A DNA stretch of 64,000 bases from UBA8437 sp963582065 (GCA_963582065.1 CAUZRQ010000018.1:1-64000), one strand, 5' to 3'. Positions 40,729-50,305 are shown, counted from the first letter of the stretch. The notes: generated from the letters alone by a model not told the origin. Made by a program: numbers and translations.

Positions 40729-43700
40729 ATGAAACCCAGGGATGGGACGATGCATTTGAGATCCTGGTTAGAGGGTCTGCGGACCCGGTTGACTCGTTGC
40801 AACTCCATTCGCCGTAAGCGGCCTCCCCGAGCAGGGGGTCCACCGGTCGAGGCTCTGGAAGACCGGACGCTGCTGTCTTCGGTGACGGCAATCGTGTTGG
40901 AGGGGATGTTGCAGGTGACCGCCGATTCGGGCGAGGACCTGGTGATCCGCGAGGATCCGTTCAACGCAGGTCGCGTGCAACTGGTAGTTGACGGCCAGGT
41001 CGATTCGAGTCTTCCGACCACCTTGACTACGTCGTCGTTGGTCAGCATCGAGATCATCGGTGGTGAGGGCGACAACCTCATCGACCTGACCGCGATCGAC
41101 TCGACGGTATTCACAGCCCTGACGTCGATCGACGTTCGAGCCGGCGAGGGTGACGACGAGGTCTTGGCCAGTGCGGACCTCGACGACGTGATCGACGGTG
41201 GTCACGGTTCCGACACGTTGACCGGTGGTGGTGGTGACAACGTGTTGTCCGGCGGTGACGGCGACGACCTGATTGACGGCGGCCTCGGCAACGACCAGTT
41301 GAACGGCAACGACGGCCAGGACGTGGTCAGCGGCAACGACGGCGATGACACGCTGTCCGGTGGTGACGGCCAGGACACGCTTTCGGGCGATCTCGGCAAT
41401 GATCGTGTCGACGGCAACCACGACACAGATGTCATCCACGGTGGCGCGGGCAACGACACGATCAATGGTGGCTCGGGCAACGACACGCTCAACGGCGACC
41501 TCGGCGACGACGTGCTGCTCGGTGGCGCAGGCAGCGACATCGTCTCGGGCGATGACGGCTTCGACAGCCTGTTGGGCCAGGGTGGAGCCGACACGCTTTC
41601 CGGTGGAACCGAGCACGACACGATCAACGGTGGGGCGGGCGACGACCTGTTGCTGGGTGAGACGGGCGATGATCGGCTCAACGGCGGCAACGGTGCCGAT
41701 ACGCTCGAGGGCGGTGACGGCAACGACAGCCTCTTCGGTGGACCCGGTCGCGATCTGCTCGAGGGCAATGCCGGCGAAGACGTGCTGCGTGGCCAGGGCG
41801 GTGCCGATGTGCTCTTCGGTGGACTCGACGCCGACCACATGGACGGTGGTGGTGGCAACGACCTGGTCGATGGTGATGAGCAATGGACGCTGACTCTCAG
41901 TGACGCCACGGTCAATCCCGAGGGTGACGATGACAGCAGCGTCAGCATCTTCACCTCGGACTTCGAGGACGGGATGCCCCTGGAGTTCATTCATGACGCG
42001 GCCGTGGCCGGCCTGGTCGATGTCCAGGGTTACGATGGCCTGGGCAACGACGTCGGCAACACCTTCTCGGGATCGTTCCTGCAGAACACCAGTGGCGGGA
42101 CGGCATCCGAGCCGGGCAGTGTGGCCCCCCAGCCGATCACGCTCGTGCTCTCCAACCTGCCCGACCACTCCAGCCTCGATATCAACTTCCTGCTGGCGAT
42201 CATCGAGAACTGGGACGGCCACACATCTGCCGGTGACGCCCAGGGCGATCCCGTCGACTACCCCGACGTGTTCAATGTCGCGGTTGACGGCGAACTGGTC
42301 TACAGCGTCGCGTTCGACCAGCAGCTAACCGACGACAACTACGACCTGCTTGCCGGTGACGCCTACGCACCACAGGACGGCGTCGAGCTGGAACACAACC
42401 GCCACGACCTGTTCACGCCGTTCGGTGGCAATCACCCGATCTACATCAACGATTCCGCCTGGGATCTCAGCCTCGATTCGAACCTCGATGCGATTCCCCA
42501 CACAGCCGGTACCGTGACGATCCAGTGGTATGCCGGTGGAGACGGGTACCAGGGCGGCGATGACGAATCGTGGGCGATTGACAATGTCGACGTGGTGCTC
42601 AACGGCCTGACCGACCGGACCGATGCCACCTTCGTCGTCACGCTTTCGCGGCCTCAGGAACAGGCCGTCTCGGTGACCTATTCGACCCAGGACGGCACCG
42701 CAACGGCCGTCACCGAGGACTACCTGCCGACGGCCGGAACGCTGGTCTTCGCGGCCGGAGAGGTGACTCGGACCATCAGCGTGCCGGTGCTGGGTGACAC
42801 CGAGGTGGAGGCGGACGAGACGTTCAACGTGGTGCTCTCGAGTGCCAGGGGTGCACGGATCACCGATGGGCTGGGGACCGCGACGATCGTCGACGATGAC
42901 TCGGCGACCCTGGGCCTGGCCATGCCGATCTTCGCGCCCGGAACTTCCGACGACTACATGCGGAACATCCTGGATCCGGTTCTCGCCGAGTACGCCGCCC
43001 GGTATCGCGTTGCTCCGAGGTGGAGCACCACGGCGACCGACGGCAGCGGGTTGCAGCAGGGTGATTCGACGACGTTGACCTGGAACATCGTGCCGGAGGG
43101 CACTCCGATTCCGGCCCTGGGCGGCATCAGTGGCGAATCGAGTGCCAACAGCGATCTGATCGATCGACTGGACACGATCTACAACGAAACCGCCACTGGT
43201 CCGGACATCACCAACCGGACCTGGTTTCCGACCTTCTCGTCGATCTTTGATCGCTGGGGCGAATTGTCGGGAATCACGTTTGTCCACGAACCCAACGACG
43301 ATGGTGTGGGGTTCGCTGCGAACAACTCGAATCCGGGTGTGCTGGGTGTGCGAGCCGACCTGCGAATCGGCGGCCACTCGATCGACGGCAACTCGAATGT
43401 CCTGGCCTACAACTTCTTCCCCAACATCGGGGAAATGGTCATCGACACCAATGACACCTTCTATGACAACACCGCGAACAACTCGCGGGCGCTCCGCAAC
43501 GTGCTTGGCCACGAGAATGGGCACGGGCTGGGCTTCAACCACGTGATCCCGGTCAATCAGACGAAACTGATGGAGCCGATTGCGTCGACAGCCTTCGACG
43601 GGCCCCAGTACGACGACATCCTGGCCGTGCAGCGGAGTTACGGCGACTTTTACGAGAGCGGTTCAGGGAATGACACGAAGGGGAACGCGACTGATCTCGG

Positions 43701-45567
43701 CCTGATCGAGAACACGACCCTCGTGGTCGGTGGCGACACGGTGACACAATTCGACGGAGACGCGGACGGCGCGGTCGACAACCCCGTCGAGTTGACCCAG
43801 TCGGCCTTCGTCAGCACCGACGGGACATCCGACATCGATGTCTACAAATTCACCACTCTCCAGGGGGCCTCGCTCGACCTCGTTCTGCAACCGGTGGGAC
43901 CCACCTACGACGAGGGTCCTCAGGGGGGCAGCGCGTCGGCGTTCGATGCCGCCAACCAGGCCGATCTCACGCTCGAACTCCTCGACACCAACGGCACCAC
44001 GGTGCTGGCCGTGTCGAATGCGGGGGGCGTTGGTGCAGGCGAGGCGATTGCCGGGCAGGTGCTGACGACCGCCGGCGACTACTACGTCCGGGTGACCAGT
44101 GCCACTGACCTGGTCCAGACCTATCAGCTCGATCTGACTCTTACCGGCGGAACCAGTGAACCGGGCCCGCCGGGACCTGGTCCAACCGGTTCGGGTCTCT
44201 CCGGTGACACGATCCTTGGCAGCGGCGGCCAGGACACTCTGGTCGGTGCCGGCGACAACGACCACATCAGCGGCGGCAGCGGTTCCGACGTGCTCAAGGG
44301 GAGCGGCGGTGACGATTCGCTGTATGGCGGTGGTGGCAACGACCAGGTGTGGGGCGGAACCGGACATGACCTGTTGCAGGGCCAGGGCGGGGTCGACTCG
44401 TTGCACGGTGATGCCGGCGACGACCAGTTGATCTGGCGGATAGGTGACAGCTCAGATCTGCTCGACGGTGGTCTCGGTGCCGACGTGGTGACAGTCAAGG
44501 CGGACAGCCGCAACAACCAGATCAACGTGTTGCAGAATGCCACGTCGCAGTTGCAGGTCTCCGACGGCAGCGGAACGATCACGATCGAGGACTCGATCAC
44601 GCGGGTGGTCATCAATGCCGGTGCGGGACGCGACGCGATCACCATCGGCACCGTGGACCGTGTGCCGACGGTGATGCTGACGATCAACGGGCAGGGTGGC
44701 CGCGATACGATCGACGCCGGCGGGCGAAATCTCGGAGCGGTCCGGATGCTGGCAGTCGGTGGTGGTGGCAACGACACGATCGTCGGCAGCGCCGCAGACG
44801 ATTCGCTGCTGGGCAGTGACGGGGCCGATGTGGTCACCGGCGAGGGCGGCGACGACACGCTCCTGGGTGGGTCTGGCAAGGACAGCCTGTCCGGTGGCGA
44901 CGGCGACGATAAACTGCTCGGTGGAGACGGCAACGACACCCTGCTGGGCAATGACGGACGAGATGATCTTGACGGCGAGGCCGGTCACGACATGCTGACC
45001 GGGCACGCCGGTGACGATTATCTGAAGGGGTCGGACGGCAACGACCGGCTCAACGGGTCCAACGGCAACGACCGCCTGGACGGTGATGCCGGCCGTGACA
45101 GCCTCTTTGGCGGCGGCGGCGACGATACGCTTACCGGTGGAACTGACAACGACTTCCTGGTCGGAAACAGCGGCGATGATGTGATTCTGGCTGGCCACGG
45201 CGACGACCGGGCCAGCGGTGGGAGCGGCGCCGATTCGATTCTCGGCGACGACGGCTCTGACACTCTCGATGGCGGCAGCGGAGACGACCTCCTCGCCGGA
45301 GGTAACGGCAGCGACCGGCTCAATTCCCGTACCGGTGACGATACGCTGCTGGGCAGTGACGGCGAGGACTCGTTGTTCGGTGGTGGCGGCAGCGACCTGC
45401 TGCTGGGCGGCGACAACGATGACTTCCTCAACGGCCAGGGCGGCACTGACACGCTGGCCGGTGGGCTGGGCAACGACGTGTTTGGCTCGGCCGGAGCCGA
45501 TGTCATCAACGAGGCCTTCAGCGAGGACGCGTTTGCCGCGCTGCTGGATGACCTCGACGCGGTGTAG
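40729..45567 (+). CDS. Giant secreted RTX protein with a zinc metalloprotease domain and LEPR-XLL-type leader
   Basis: 1612 residues. The N-terminus has an Arg-rich stretch and VEALEDRTLLSS, the LEPR-XLL-type motif of large planctomycete surface proteins. Two blocks of GGxGxDxLx RTX repeats, which bind calcium, are at about 152-384 and 1160-1590. Between them lie a beta-sandwich region, a Calx-beta domain (about 630-725) and a metzincin-type protease with H928-E929-x2-H932-x5-H938 and a downstream Met948. A PPC-like beta domain follows at about 1030-1140. It is probably a secreted or surface calcium-dependent protease or adhesin. The start may be 40729 or 40750; AGGG precedes the second. It has no visible C-terminal sorting tail. 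Confidence 0.92.
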   Translation: MKPRDGTMHLRSWLEGLRTRLTRCNSIRRKRPPRAGGPPVEALEDRTLLSSVTAIVLEGMLQVTADSGEDLVIREDPFNAGRVQLVVDGQVDSSLPTTLTTSSLVSIEIIGGEGDNLIDLTAIDSTVFTALTSIDVRAGEGDDEVLASADLDDVIDGGHGSDTLTGGGGDNVLSGGDGDDLIDGGLGNDQLNGNDGQDVVSGNDGDDTLSGGDGQDTLSGDLGNDRVDGNHDTDVIHGGAGNDTINGGSGNDTLNGDLGDDVLLGGAGSDIVSGDDGFDSLLGQGGADTLSGGTEHDTINGGAGDDLLLGETGDDRLNGGNGADTLEGGDGNDSLFGGPGRDLLEGNAGEDVLRGQGGADVLFGGLDADHMDGGGGNDLVDGDEQWTLTLSDATVNPEGDDDSSVSIFTSDFEDGMPLEFIHDAAVAGLVDVQGYDGLGNDVGNTFSGSFLQNTSGGTASEPGSVAPQPITLVLSNLPDHSSLDINFLLAIIENWDGHTSAGDAQGDPVDYPDVFNVAVDGELVYSVAFDQQLTDDNYDLLAGDAYAPQDGVELEHNRHDLFTPFGGNHPIYINDSAWDLSLDSNLDAIPHTAGTVTIQWYAGGDGYQGGDDESWAIDNVDVVLNGLTDRTDATFVVTLSRPQEQAVSVTYSTQDGTATAVTEDYLPTAGTLVFAAGEVTRTISVPVLGDTEVEADETFNVVLSSARGARITDGLGTATIVDDDSATLGLAMPIFAPGTSDDYMRNILDPVLAEYAARYRVAPRWSTTATDGSGLQQGDSTTLTWNIVPEGTPIPALGGISGESSANSDLIDRLDTIYNETATGPDITNRTWFPTFSSIFDRWGELSGITFVHEPNDDGVGFAANNSNPGVLGVRADLRIGGHSIDGNSNVLAYNFFPNIGEMVIDTNDTFYDNTANNSRALRNVLGHENGHGLGFNHVIPVNQTKLMEPIASTAFDGPQYDDILAVQRSYGDFYESGSGNDTKGNATDLGLIENTTLVVGGDTVTQFDGDADGAVDNPVELTQSAFVSTDGTSDIDVYKFTTLQGASLDLVLQPVGPTYDEGPQGGSASAFDAANQADLTLELLDTNGTTVLAVSNAGGVGAGEAIAGQVLTTAGDYYVRVTSATDLVQTYQLDLTLTGGTSEPGPPGPGPTGSGLSGDTILGSGGQDTLVGAGDNDHISGGSGSDVLKGSGGDDSLYGGGGNDQVWGGTGHDLLQGQGGVDSLHGDAGDDQLIWRIGDSSDLLDGGLGADVVTVKADSRNNQINVLQNATSQLQVSDGSGTITIEDSITRVVINAGAGRDAITIGTVDRVPTVMLTINGQGGRDTIDAGGRNLGAVRMLAVGGGGNDTIVGSAADDSLLGSDGADVVTGEGGDDTLLGGSGKDSLSGGDGDDKLLGGDGNDTLLGNDGRDDLDGEAGHDMLTGHAGDDYLKGSDGNDRLNGSNGNDRLDGDAGRDSLFGGGGDDTLTGGTDNDFLVGNSGDDVILAGHGDDRASGGSGADSILGDDGSDTLDGGSGDDLLAGGNGSDRLNSRTGDDTLLGSDGEDSLFGGGGSDLLLGGDNDDFLNGQGGTDTLAGGLGNDVFGSAGADVINEAFSEDAFAALLDDLDAV
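41185..41880 (+). repeat. RTX repeat block 1 (nonapeptide GGxGxDxLx)
   Basis: About 25 in-frame 27-nt units encoding glycine-aspartate nonapeptides that form a calcium-binding beta-roll. Individual units differ, so this is protein-level, not DNA-level, identity. Confidence 0.9.
44205..45500 (+). repeat. RTX repeat block 2
   Basis: A second set of glycine-aspartate nonapeptide repeats, interrupted between about 44470 and 44760 by a non-repeat beta segment (ITIEDSITRVVINAGAG). Confidence 0.9.
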
Positions 45568-45574
45568 TCACCTG

Positions 45575-47497
45575 CTACAGCGACGCCGGTGGGGACGCCG
45601 GTGGCACGGTGGCGTCCAGGTAGATCCGGTGCCAGACCTCCAGGCACAGCAGGCACCACAGCCGGTAACTGTGGTCCCAGCGGTTGCTGACATGTTCGTC
45701 AACCAGTTGTCGGACCGCCTCGGGGCGGAAGTGGCCACGCGAGACGGCCACGGGGTCCAGCAGCACATCTTCGAGCAGCGGCCGCAGCTCGTTGCGGAAC
45801 CAGTGATCCAGCGGCACGCCGAATCCCATCTTGGGTCGTGACCGGATCTTCTCGGGCAGCAGGTCGCCGAACGTCTCGACCAGGATCGTCTTGCCGCGGG
45901 ATCCCTGCCGCTTCAGAGACATCGGCATCCGGGCGGCGAGTTCGACGACGTGGTGGTCCAGGAGCGGGCTGCGGCACTCGAGACTGTAGGCCATGCTGGC
46001 GATGTCGACCTTGGTCAGGATGTCGCAGGGAAGGTAGGTCAGGACATCCGAGCAGGTGGTGCGAGTGACAAAGTCGCGGTCGGGGCATTCGCCGTAGGCG
46101 TCCAGCAGGAACCCGGCCGCATCATGCTGTCCGAGCCGATCACGGAACTGGTCGGTCCAGAGATCGTTGCGGCGGTTCGAGTCGAAGATGCTGACCCACT
46201 TCAGGTACCGGCGTTCGGGAGAATCTCCCAGTGCCTCGGCAAACCGCTTGGCCCGTCTCAGCAGGGACTTCTGCCGGGTCGAGGCCGGCAGCAGCCGCCA
46301 CGCCGGCGAGGCGGCCACCGCACGCAACGGGCCGGGCAGACGGTCAATGCGACCCCCCAGTGCCACGGCTCGATAACGGTCGTAGCCGGCGAACAGTTCG
46401 TCGCCGCCGTCGCCCGAGAGTGCCACGGTGACCTCGCGGCGGGTCATCTCCGAGAGGTACATGGTCGGGATGGCCGACGAGTCACCGAACGGCTCGTCGT
46501 AGTGCCAGGCGAGCCGCGGGAGGATTTCCAGTGCCCGGGGTTCGACGACCGACTCGTGGTGAACCGTGCCCAGGTGTTCGGCCGCCATCCGCGCGTAGTC
46601 CCGTTCGTCGAACTGCTCGACGGGGAACCCGATCGAAAAGGTGTGCACCGGGTTGTCGCTTTGTTGCTGCATCAGCCCGGTGACAATCGTCGAGTCGATG
46701 CCGCCCGAAAGGAATGCGCCGAGGGGGACATCGCTGCGGAGCCGCAGGCGGACTGCCTCGGTGAGGGTCTCCCGCAGTGCTTCCTGCCACTCGCGGCGGC
46801 TGCGACCTTCGATCGGATCCTCGAAACCCGGCCGCCAGTACCGCTGGACCGTCAACCGCCCGTTCTCGTAGACGGCCCGGTGAGCCGGGGGCAGCTTGCA
46901 GTAACCCGACAGCATCGTGCGGGGATGCGGGACGTACTGGTAAGTGAGGAACTGGTCGAGCGAGACGGGGTCGAGTTCCCGCGGGGCACCGGGGACCTGC
47001 AGCAGCGCCTTCAACTCGCTGGCGAACAGCAACCGGCCGGGATCCTCGCGATAGACCAGCGGTTTCTGGCCCATCCGGTCGCGTGCCAACAGCAGCCTCT
47101 GCCGCCGCACATCCCGTACGGCCAGGGCGAACATCCCCCGCAGGTGATCGAGGCAGTCATCCCCATATTCTTCGTACAGGTGGACGATCACCTCGGTGTC
47201 GCTGCTGGTCGCGAACCGGTGGCCCCGTCCCTGCAGTTCGTTCCGCAGTTCGCGGTAGTTGTAGATCTCGCCGTTGAAGACGACCTGCACCGATCCGTCC
47301 TCGTTGGCCAGCGGCTGGCGGCCCGAGTCGAGGTCGATGATCGAGAGCCGTCGGTGGCCGAGTGCCGTGTTCGAGTCGAACCAGGTTCCCGACTGGTCGG
47401 GGCCGCGATGTGTCAGCACGCCGGTCATCGCATCGAGCGTGGCCGCGTCGATCGCGTGCTGCGGGTCGGTCCAACTGGCTCCGGCGAATCCGCACAT
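45575..47497 (-). CDS. asnB: Glutamine-hydrolysing asparagine synthetase
   Basis: 640 residues. The catalytic Cys2 follows the initiator Met (MCGFAG), as the family requires for the glutaminase domain; HRGPDQSG and NGEIYNYRELR are also present. The synthetase half has the PP-loop LSGGIDST and later SGDGGDELFAGYDRYR. This fixes the ATG at 47497. Many bacterial AsnB proteins of this type lie in polysaccharide loci; the glycosyltransferase immediately upstream supports such a role, possibly amidating a uronic acid. Simple asparagine biosynthesis is the alternative. Convergent with the RTX gene. Confidence 0.95.
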   Translation of the reverse strand: MCGFAGASWTDPQHAIDAATLDAMTGVLTHRGPDQSGTWFDSNTALGHRRLSIIDLDSGRQPLANEDGSVQVVFNGEIYNYRELRNELQGRGHRFATSSDTEVIVHLYEEYGDDCLDHLRGMFALAVRDVRRQRLLLARDRMGQKPLVYREDPGRLLFASELKALLQVPGAPRELDPVSLDQFLTYQYVPHPRTMLSGYCKLPPAHRAVYENGRLTVQRYWRPGFEDPIEGRSRREWQEALRETLTEAVRLRLRSDVPLGAFLSGGIDSTIVTGLMQQQSDNPVHTFSIGFPVEQFDERDYARMAAEHLGTVHHESVVEPRALEILPRLAWHYDEPFGDSSAIPTMYLSEMTRREVTVALSGDGGDELFAGYDRYRAVALGGRIDRLPGPLRAVAASPAWRLLPASTRQKSLLRRAKRFAEALGDSPERRYLKWVSIFDSNRRNDLWTDQFRDRLGQHDAAGFLLDAYGECPDRDFVTRTTCSDVLTYLPCDILTKVDIASMAYSLECRSPLLDHHVVELAARMPMSLKRQGSRGKTILVETFGDLLPEKIRSRPKMGFGVPLDHWFRNELRPLLEDVLLDPVAVSRGHFRPEAVRQLVDEHVSNRWDHSYRLWCLLCLEVWHRIYLDATVPPASPPASL

Positions 47498-47501
47498 GGC
47501 T

Positions 47502-48671
47502 TCAGTTGTCCCCCCCGGCAGAAGAACCCGGCAGGACCAGGCGGCGGTAGAGGCGGGCATGCGCGTCGACGGCCGACCGAACGCTGAATTCCTCGAGCAT
47601 CCTCTGCCGGGCTGCCCGGCCCAGGACCCGAGCCCGCTCGGGAGCTTCGATCAGGCCCGCCGTGCAGCGGGCGAATGCAGCGGCGTCGCCGACGGGGACC
47701 AGGTTGCCGGTGACCCCGTCGGTGACCAGTTCGGCGTTGGCCGGGATGTCGCTGGCAATGACCGGCAGCCCGGCGGCCATGGCCTCCATCAGGCTGTTGG
47801 ATTGTCCCTCGAAATCGCTGGCCAGCCAGGCCACGTCACTGGCCGCCCAGATCGTTGCCACGTCGTCACGGTGACCGGCGAACCGGATCCGCCGGCGACA
47901 TCCGGCCTGTTCGGAGAATTGCTCGAGCCTGGACCTCTCGGGACCATCGCCGACGAGCAGCAGGTGAGCGGTCGGCGCGTGATGCCCGAGCAGTTCGATC
48001 GCCCACACCAGGTCGTCGAGCCGTTTCTGGGCCGCGAGCCGGCCGACGCAGGTCACCAGGGTCGCGTCGACCGGCAGGTCGAAGGTGCTGCGGACCTGGC
48101 GGCGGAGTTCGTCGATCACGGAGTTGGAGTCCGGATCGGCAACCGGCACGTCCGCGGCATCGATGCCGTTTCGGATCACTTCGATCCGTTCAGCCGGAAC
48201 GCCCACCGATTCGTAGAACTCGGCGACACTGCGAGAATTGGCCAGGAACTGGTCGGTCCGGGCGACCAGGTGTCGGTCGAGCCACAACTGCCAGCGGCTC
48301 TTCCAACTGTCGACGCAGCGTTCGGAGGTGACGACTCGGGTCGAGGGACTGACACGACGGGCCAGGCGGCCATAGGCATTGGCGGCGAACAGCCAGGTGT
48401 GCAGGAGGTCGGGGCGGTTCTCGGCGAGGTGGCGTTTGAGCCGCCCGAGGGCCGCCAGGTCGATCCGGTGCCGCTTGCCGATGATCGTCAGCGAAATGTC
48501 ATGTTTGGCCAGGGATGCCTCGAGTGGTCCGCCACGGGTCAACGCGATCACCTCGACCCGGAATTCCTCGGACGGCAATCCGCAGGCCAGCGCCACCAGT
48601 TGTTTCTCGGCACCCGACCGATCGAGTGTCGGGATCAGCAGCGAGACGGTGATCGGTGAGGAGCCGGTCAA
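47502..48671 (-). CDS. GT-B glycosyltransferase, family 4 like
   Basis: 389 residues. The start LLIPTLDRSGAEKQLVALA is the N-terminal GT-B signature of group 1 transferases. The C-terminal domain has LLLVGDGPERSRLE, DVAWLASDFEGQSNSLMEAMA and GLPVIASDIPANAELV. It should transfer a sugar to a surface polysaccharide or lipid intermediate. The asnB start is 4 nt beyond its stop, so the two are one unit. Donor and acceptor are unknown. Confidence 0.92.
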   Translation of the reverse strand: MTGSSPITVSLLIPTLDRSGAEKQLVALACGLPSEEFRVEVIALTRGGPLEASLAKHDISLTIIGKRHRIDLAALGRLKRHLAENRPDLLHTWLFAANAYGRLARRVSPSTRVVTSERCVDSWKSRWQLWLDRHLVARTDQFLANSRSVAEFYESVGVPAERIEVIRNGIDAADVPVADPDSNSVIDELRRQVRSTFDLPVDATLVTCVGRLAAQKRLDDLVWAIELLGHHAPTAHLLLVGDGPERSRLEQFSEQAGCRRRIRFAGHRDDVATIWAASDVAWLASDFEGQSNSLMEAMAAGLPVIASDIPANAELVTDGVTGNLVPVGDAAAFARCTAGLIEAPERARVLGRAARQRMLEEFSVRSAVDAHARLYRRLVLPGSSAGGDN

Positions 48672-48689
48672 AGGCGGGAAAGCTCGGGG

Positions 48690-48716
48690 TTGTCGAAGTG
48701 TGGCCGGGAGTATACT
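48690..48716 (+). promoter_or_regulatory. Candidate promoter of the macro-domain gene
   Basis: TTGTCG, 15 nt, TATACT, 86 nt before the ATG at 48803, in the divergent gap with the glycosyltransferase gene. Spacing is two bases shorter than ideal. Confidence 0.4.
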
Positions 48717-48802
48717 GAAGGAGTCGGGTCGGGGGAGCCTCGTCCTGTTGCCAAAGCGGTTCTGGGACCGTGCGACAGGTCCCTGGAGTACATACGTCCG
48801 CG

Positions 48803-49342
48803 ATGCTGATCACGGTGGAAGACTGTCGGCTGGAACTGGTGCAGGGAGACATCACCGGCCAGGAGGTCGATGCGATTGTCAACGCGGCCAATTCCGAATT
48901 GGCAGGTGGAGGTGGAGTGGATGGAGCGATTCACCGGGCGGCAGGGCCATCGCTGATCGATGAAACATCTCGCGAGTTTCCTGCAGGATGTCCGACCGGG
49001 TCTGCCGTGCCCACCTCGGCCGGTGACCTGCCGGCCCAGTTTGTCTTCCACGCGGTGGGGCCGATCTGGCGAGGCGGCGGGGAAGGTGAGGAGGACCTGT
49101 TGCGGGGATGTTACCGCCGGTGCCTGGAATTGGCCGTTGAGCGGGGGCTGGAGAGCGTGGCCTTTCCGGCGATCAGCACCGGTGTCTACGGTTACCCGAT
49201 CGACCTGGCGGCCGAAACGGCCCTGGACGAAGTCCGCCAGTTCCTTGAGGCGGCTGGGCGTCCATCACTGGTGCGTTTTGTCCTGTTCAGCGAGGGGCAC
49301 TTCGGAGCACATGCCCGTGTGCTGGAAGAGATGGTCGGCTGA
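48803..49342 (+). CDS. Macro-domain protein (ADP-ribose binding/O-acetyl-ADP-ribose deacetylase type)
   Basis: 179 residues, one macro domain. Signatures: VQGDITGQEVDAIVNAANSE, the GGGGVDGAIHRAAG loop, and AISTGVYGYPIDLAAE. Macro domains of this size hydrolyse O-acetyl-ADP-ribose or remove ADP-ribose from proteins. The ATG at 48803 gives the family start (MLITVEDCRLELVQGDIT); the GTG at 48770 is less likely. The alpha/beta hydrolase follows 6 nt later and is likely co-transcribed. Confidence 0.95.
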   Translation: MLITVEDCRLELVQGDITGQEVDAIVNAANSELAGGGGVDGAIHRAAGPSLIDETSREFPAGCPTGSAVPTSAGDLPAQFVFHAVGPIWRGGGEGEEDLLRGCYRRCLELAVERGLESVAFPAISTGVYGYPIDLAAETALDEVRQFLEAAGRPSLVRFVLFSEGHFGAHARVLEEMVG

Positions 49343-49348
49343 AGAACG

Positions 49349-50209
49349 ATGATCGAAGCCGAACACCACGAATTTGTTGCGTCGGATGGTCGCCGGCTGG
49401 CCTGGCAGCGGTGGTCGGCCTCGCCGCGTCCGCTGCGGGGTTACGTGGTTGCGTTGCACGGGATACAGAGTCACGCGGGATGGTACGCCCATTCCAGTCG
49501 AAGACTGGCCGAGTCGGGATTTGAGGTCTGTTTCCTGGACCGTCGTGGCTCGGGCCGCAACACCGAGTCCCGAGGTGACGCGGCCCACGCCGACCGGCTC
49601 GTCCATGACGTGACCCAGTTCCTGGCCGAGATCCGGCACCGCCGCAACCGGGAATCACCCGGCAGCCCGGTCGTGCTGCAGGCGGTCAGTTGGGGCGGAA
49701 AACTGGCCACCGTCGTCGCGGCCCGACGGCCCGAACTGGTCGATGCGCTGGCATTGCTGTATCCCGGTCTCAAGGCACAGGTTCGACCCGGCTGGTGGTC
49801 TCGGGTCCGCCTGGGCCTGGCCGAACGGTTGGACATTCGAGACAAGTTGGTCGAGATCCCCCTGCAGGATCCGGCGCTGTTCACCGGAGATCCCGGCTGG
49901 CAGCAGTTCATCCGCGATGACCCGCTGGCGCTCCGCGAGGTGACATCCGGGTTCCTGTTGGCCAACCTGGAACTTGACCGATGGATCGACCACGCCGTGA
50001 CCGAGATCGCCTGCCCACTGCTGCTGATGCTCTCAGGGGGTGACCGGATCATCGACAATCCGGCGACCCGCAAGCTGTTCGAGCGGTTTTCGTCGCCGAA
50101 GAAGCGGTTGCTGGAATATGACGAGGCCGAGCACACGTTGGAGTTCGATCCATCCCGCGAGCGGTTCATTGCGGATCTGCTCGGATGGCTTGGCGGGTTG
50201 GTTGCCTGA
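49349..50209 (+). CDS. Alpha/beta hydrolase (monoacylglycerol lipase-like)
   Basis: 286 residues. The oxyanion region HGIQSHAGWY, LDRRGSGRN, the nucleophile elbow with serine in QAVSWGGK (the usual first Gly of GxSxG is Ala), the acid in a GGDRIIDNP motif, and histidine in EAEHTLEFD make a full catalytic triad. Similar proteins are lysophospholipase- or monoglyceride-lipase-like. Substrate is open. It is the second gene of a pair with the macro-domain gene. Confidence 0.92.
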   Translation: MIEAEHHEFVASDGRRLAWQRWSASPRPLRGYVVALHGIQSHAGWYAHSSRRLAESGFEVCFLDRRGSGRNTESRGDAAHADRLVHDVTQFLAEIRHRRNRESPGSPVVLQAVSWGGKLATVVAARRPELVDALALLYPGLKAQVRPGWWSRVRLGLAERLDIRDKLVEIPLQDPALFTGDPGWQQFIRDDPLALREVTSGFLLANLELDRWIDHAVTEIACPLLLMLSGGDRIIDNPATRKLFERFSSPKKRLLEYDEAEHTLEFDPSRERFIADLLGWLGGLVA

Positions 50210-50244
50210 GGCCAGGCCTCTGGCGACCGTGGCCACCGGAGTGA

Positions 50245-50252
50245 TAGACTGG
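50245..50252 (+). promoter_or_regulatory. TAGACTGG, extended -10 candidate
   Basis: TG-A-TAGACT followed by GG, 55 nt before the YdjY-gene start. It is the fourth TAGANTGG instance in the window. Confidence 0.32.
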
Positions 50253-50305
50253 GCCGACCGGCGGGATGGAACGGGAACCCGCCGGGGTGTCCGGGAGAGC
50301 GAGAG

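Noticed and set aside
41185..45500. CRISPR-like or satellite DNA repeats
   Set aside because: The periodicity is 27 nt in frame, units vary in sequence, and the translation is a glycine-aspartate RTX repeat; no spacers of constant size exist.
45950..47587. 545-codon plus-strand frame across asnB
   Set aside because: Antisense to an intact asparagine synthetase with all catalytic motifs.
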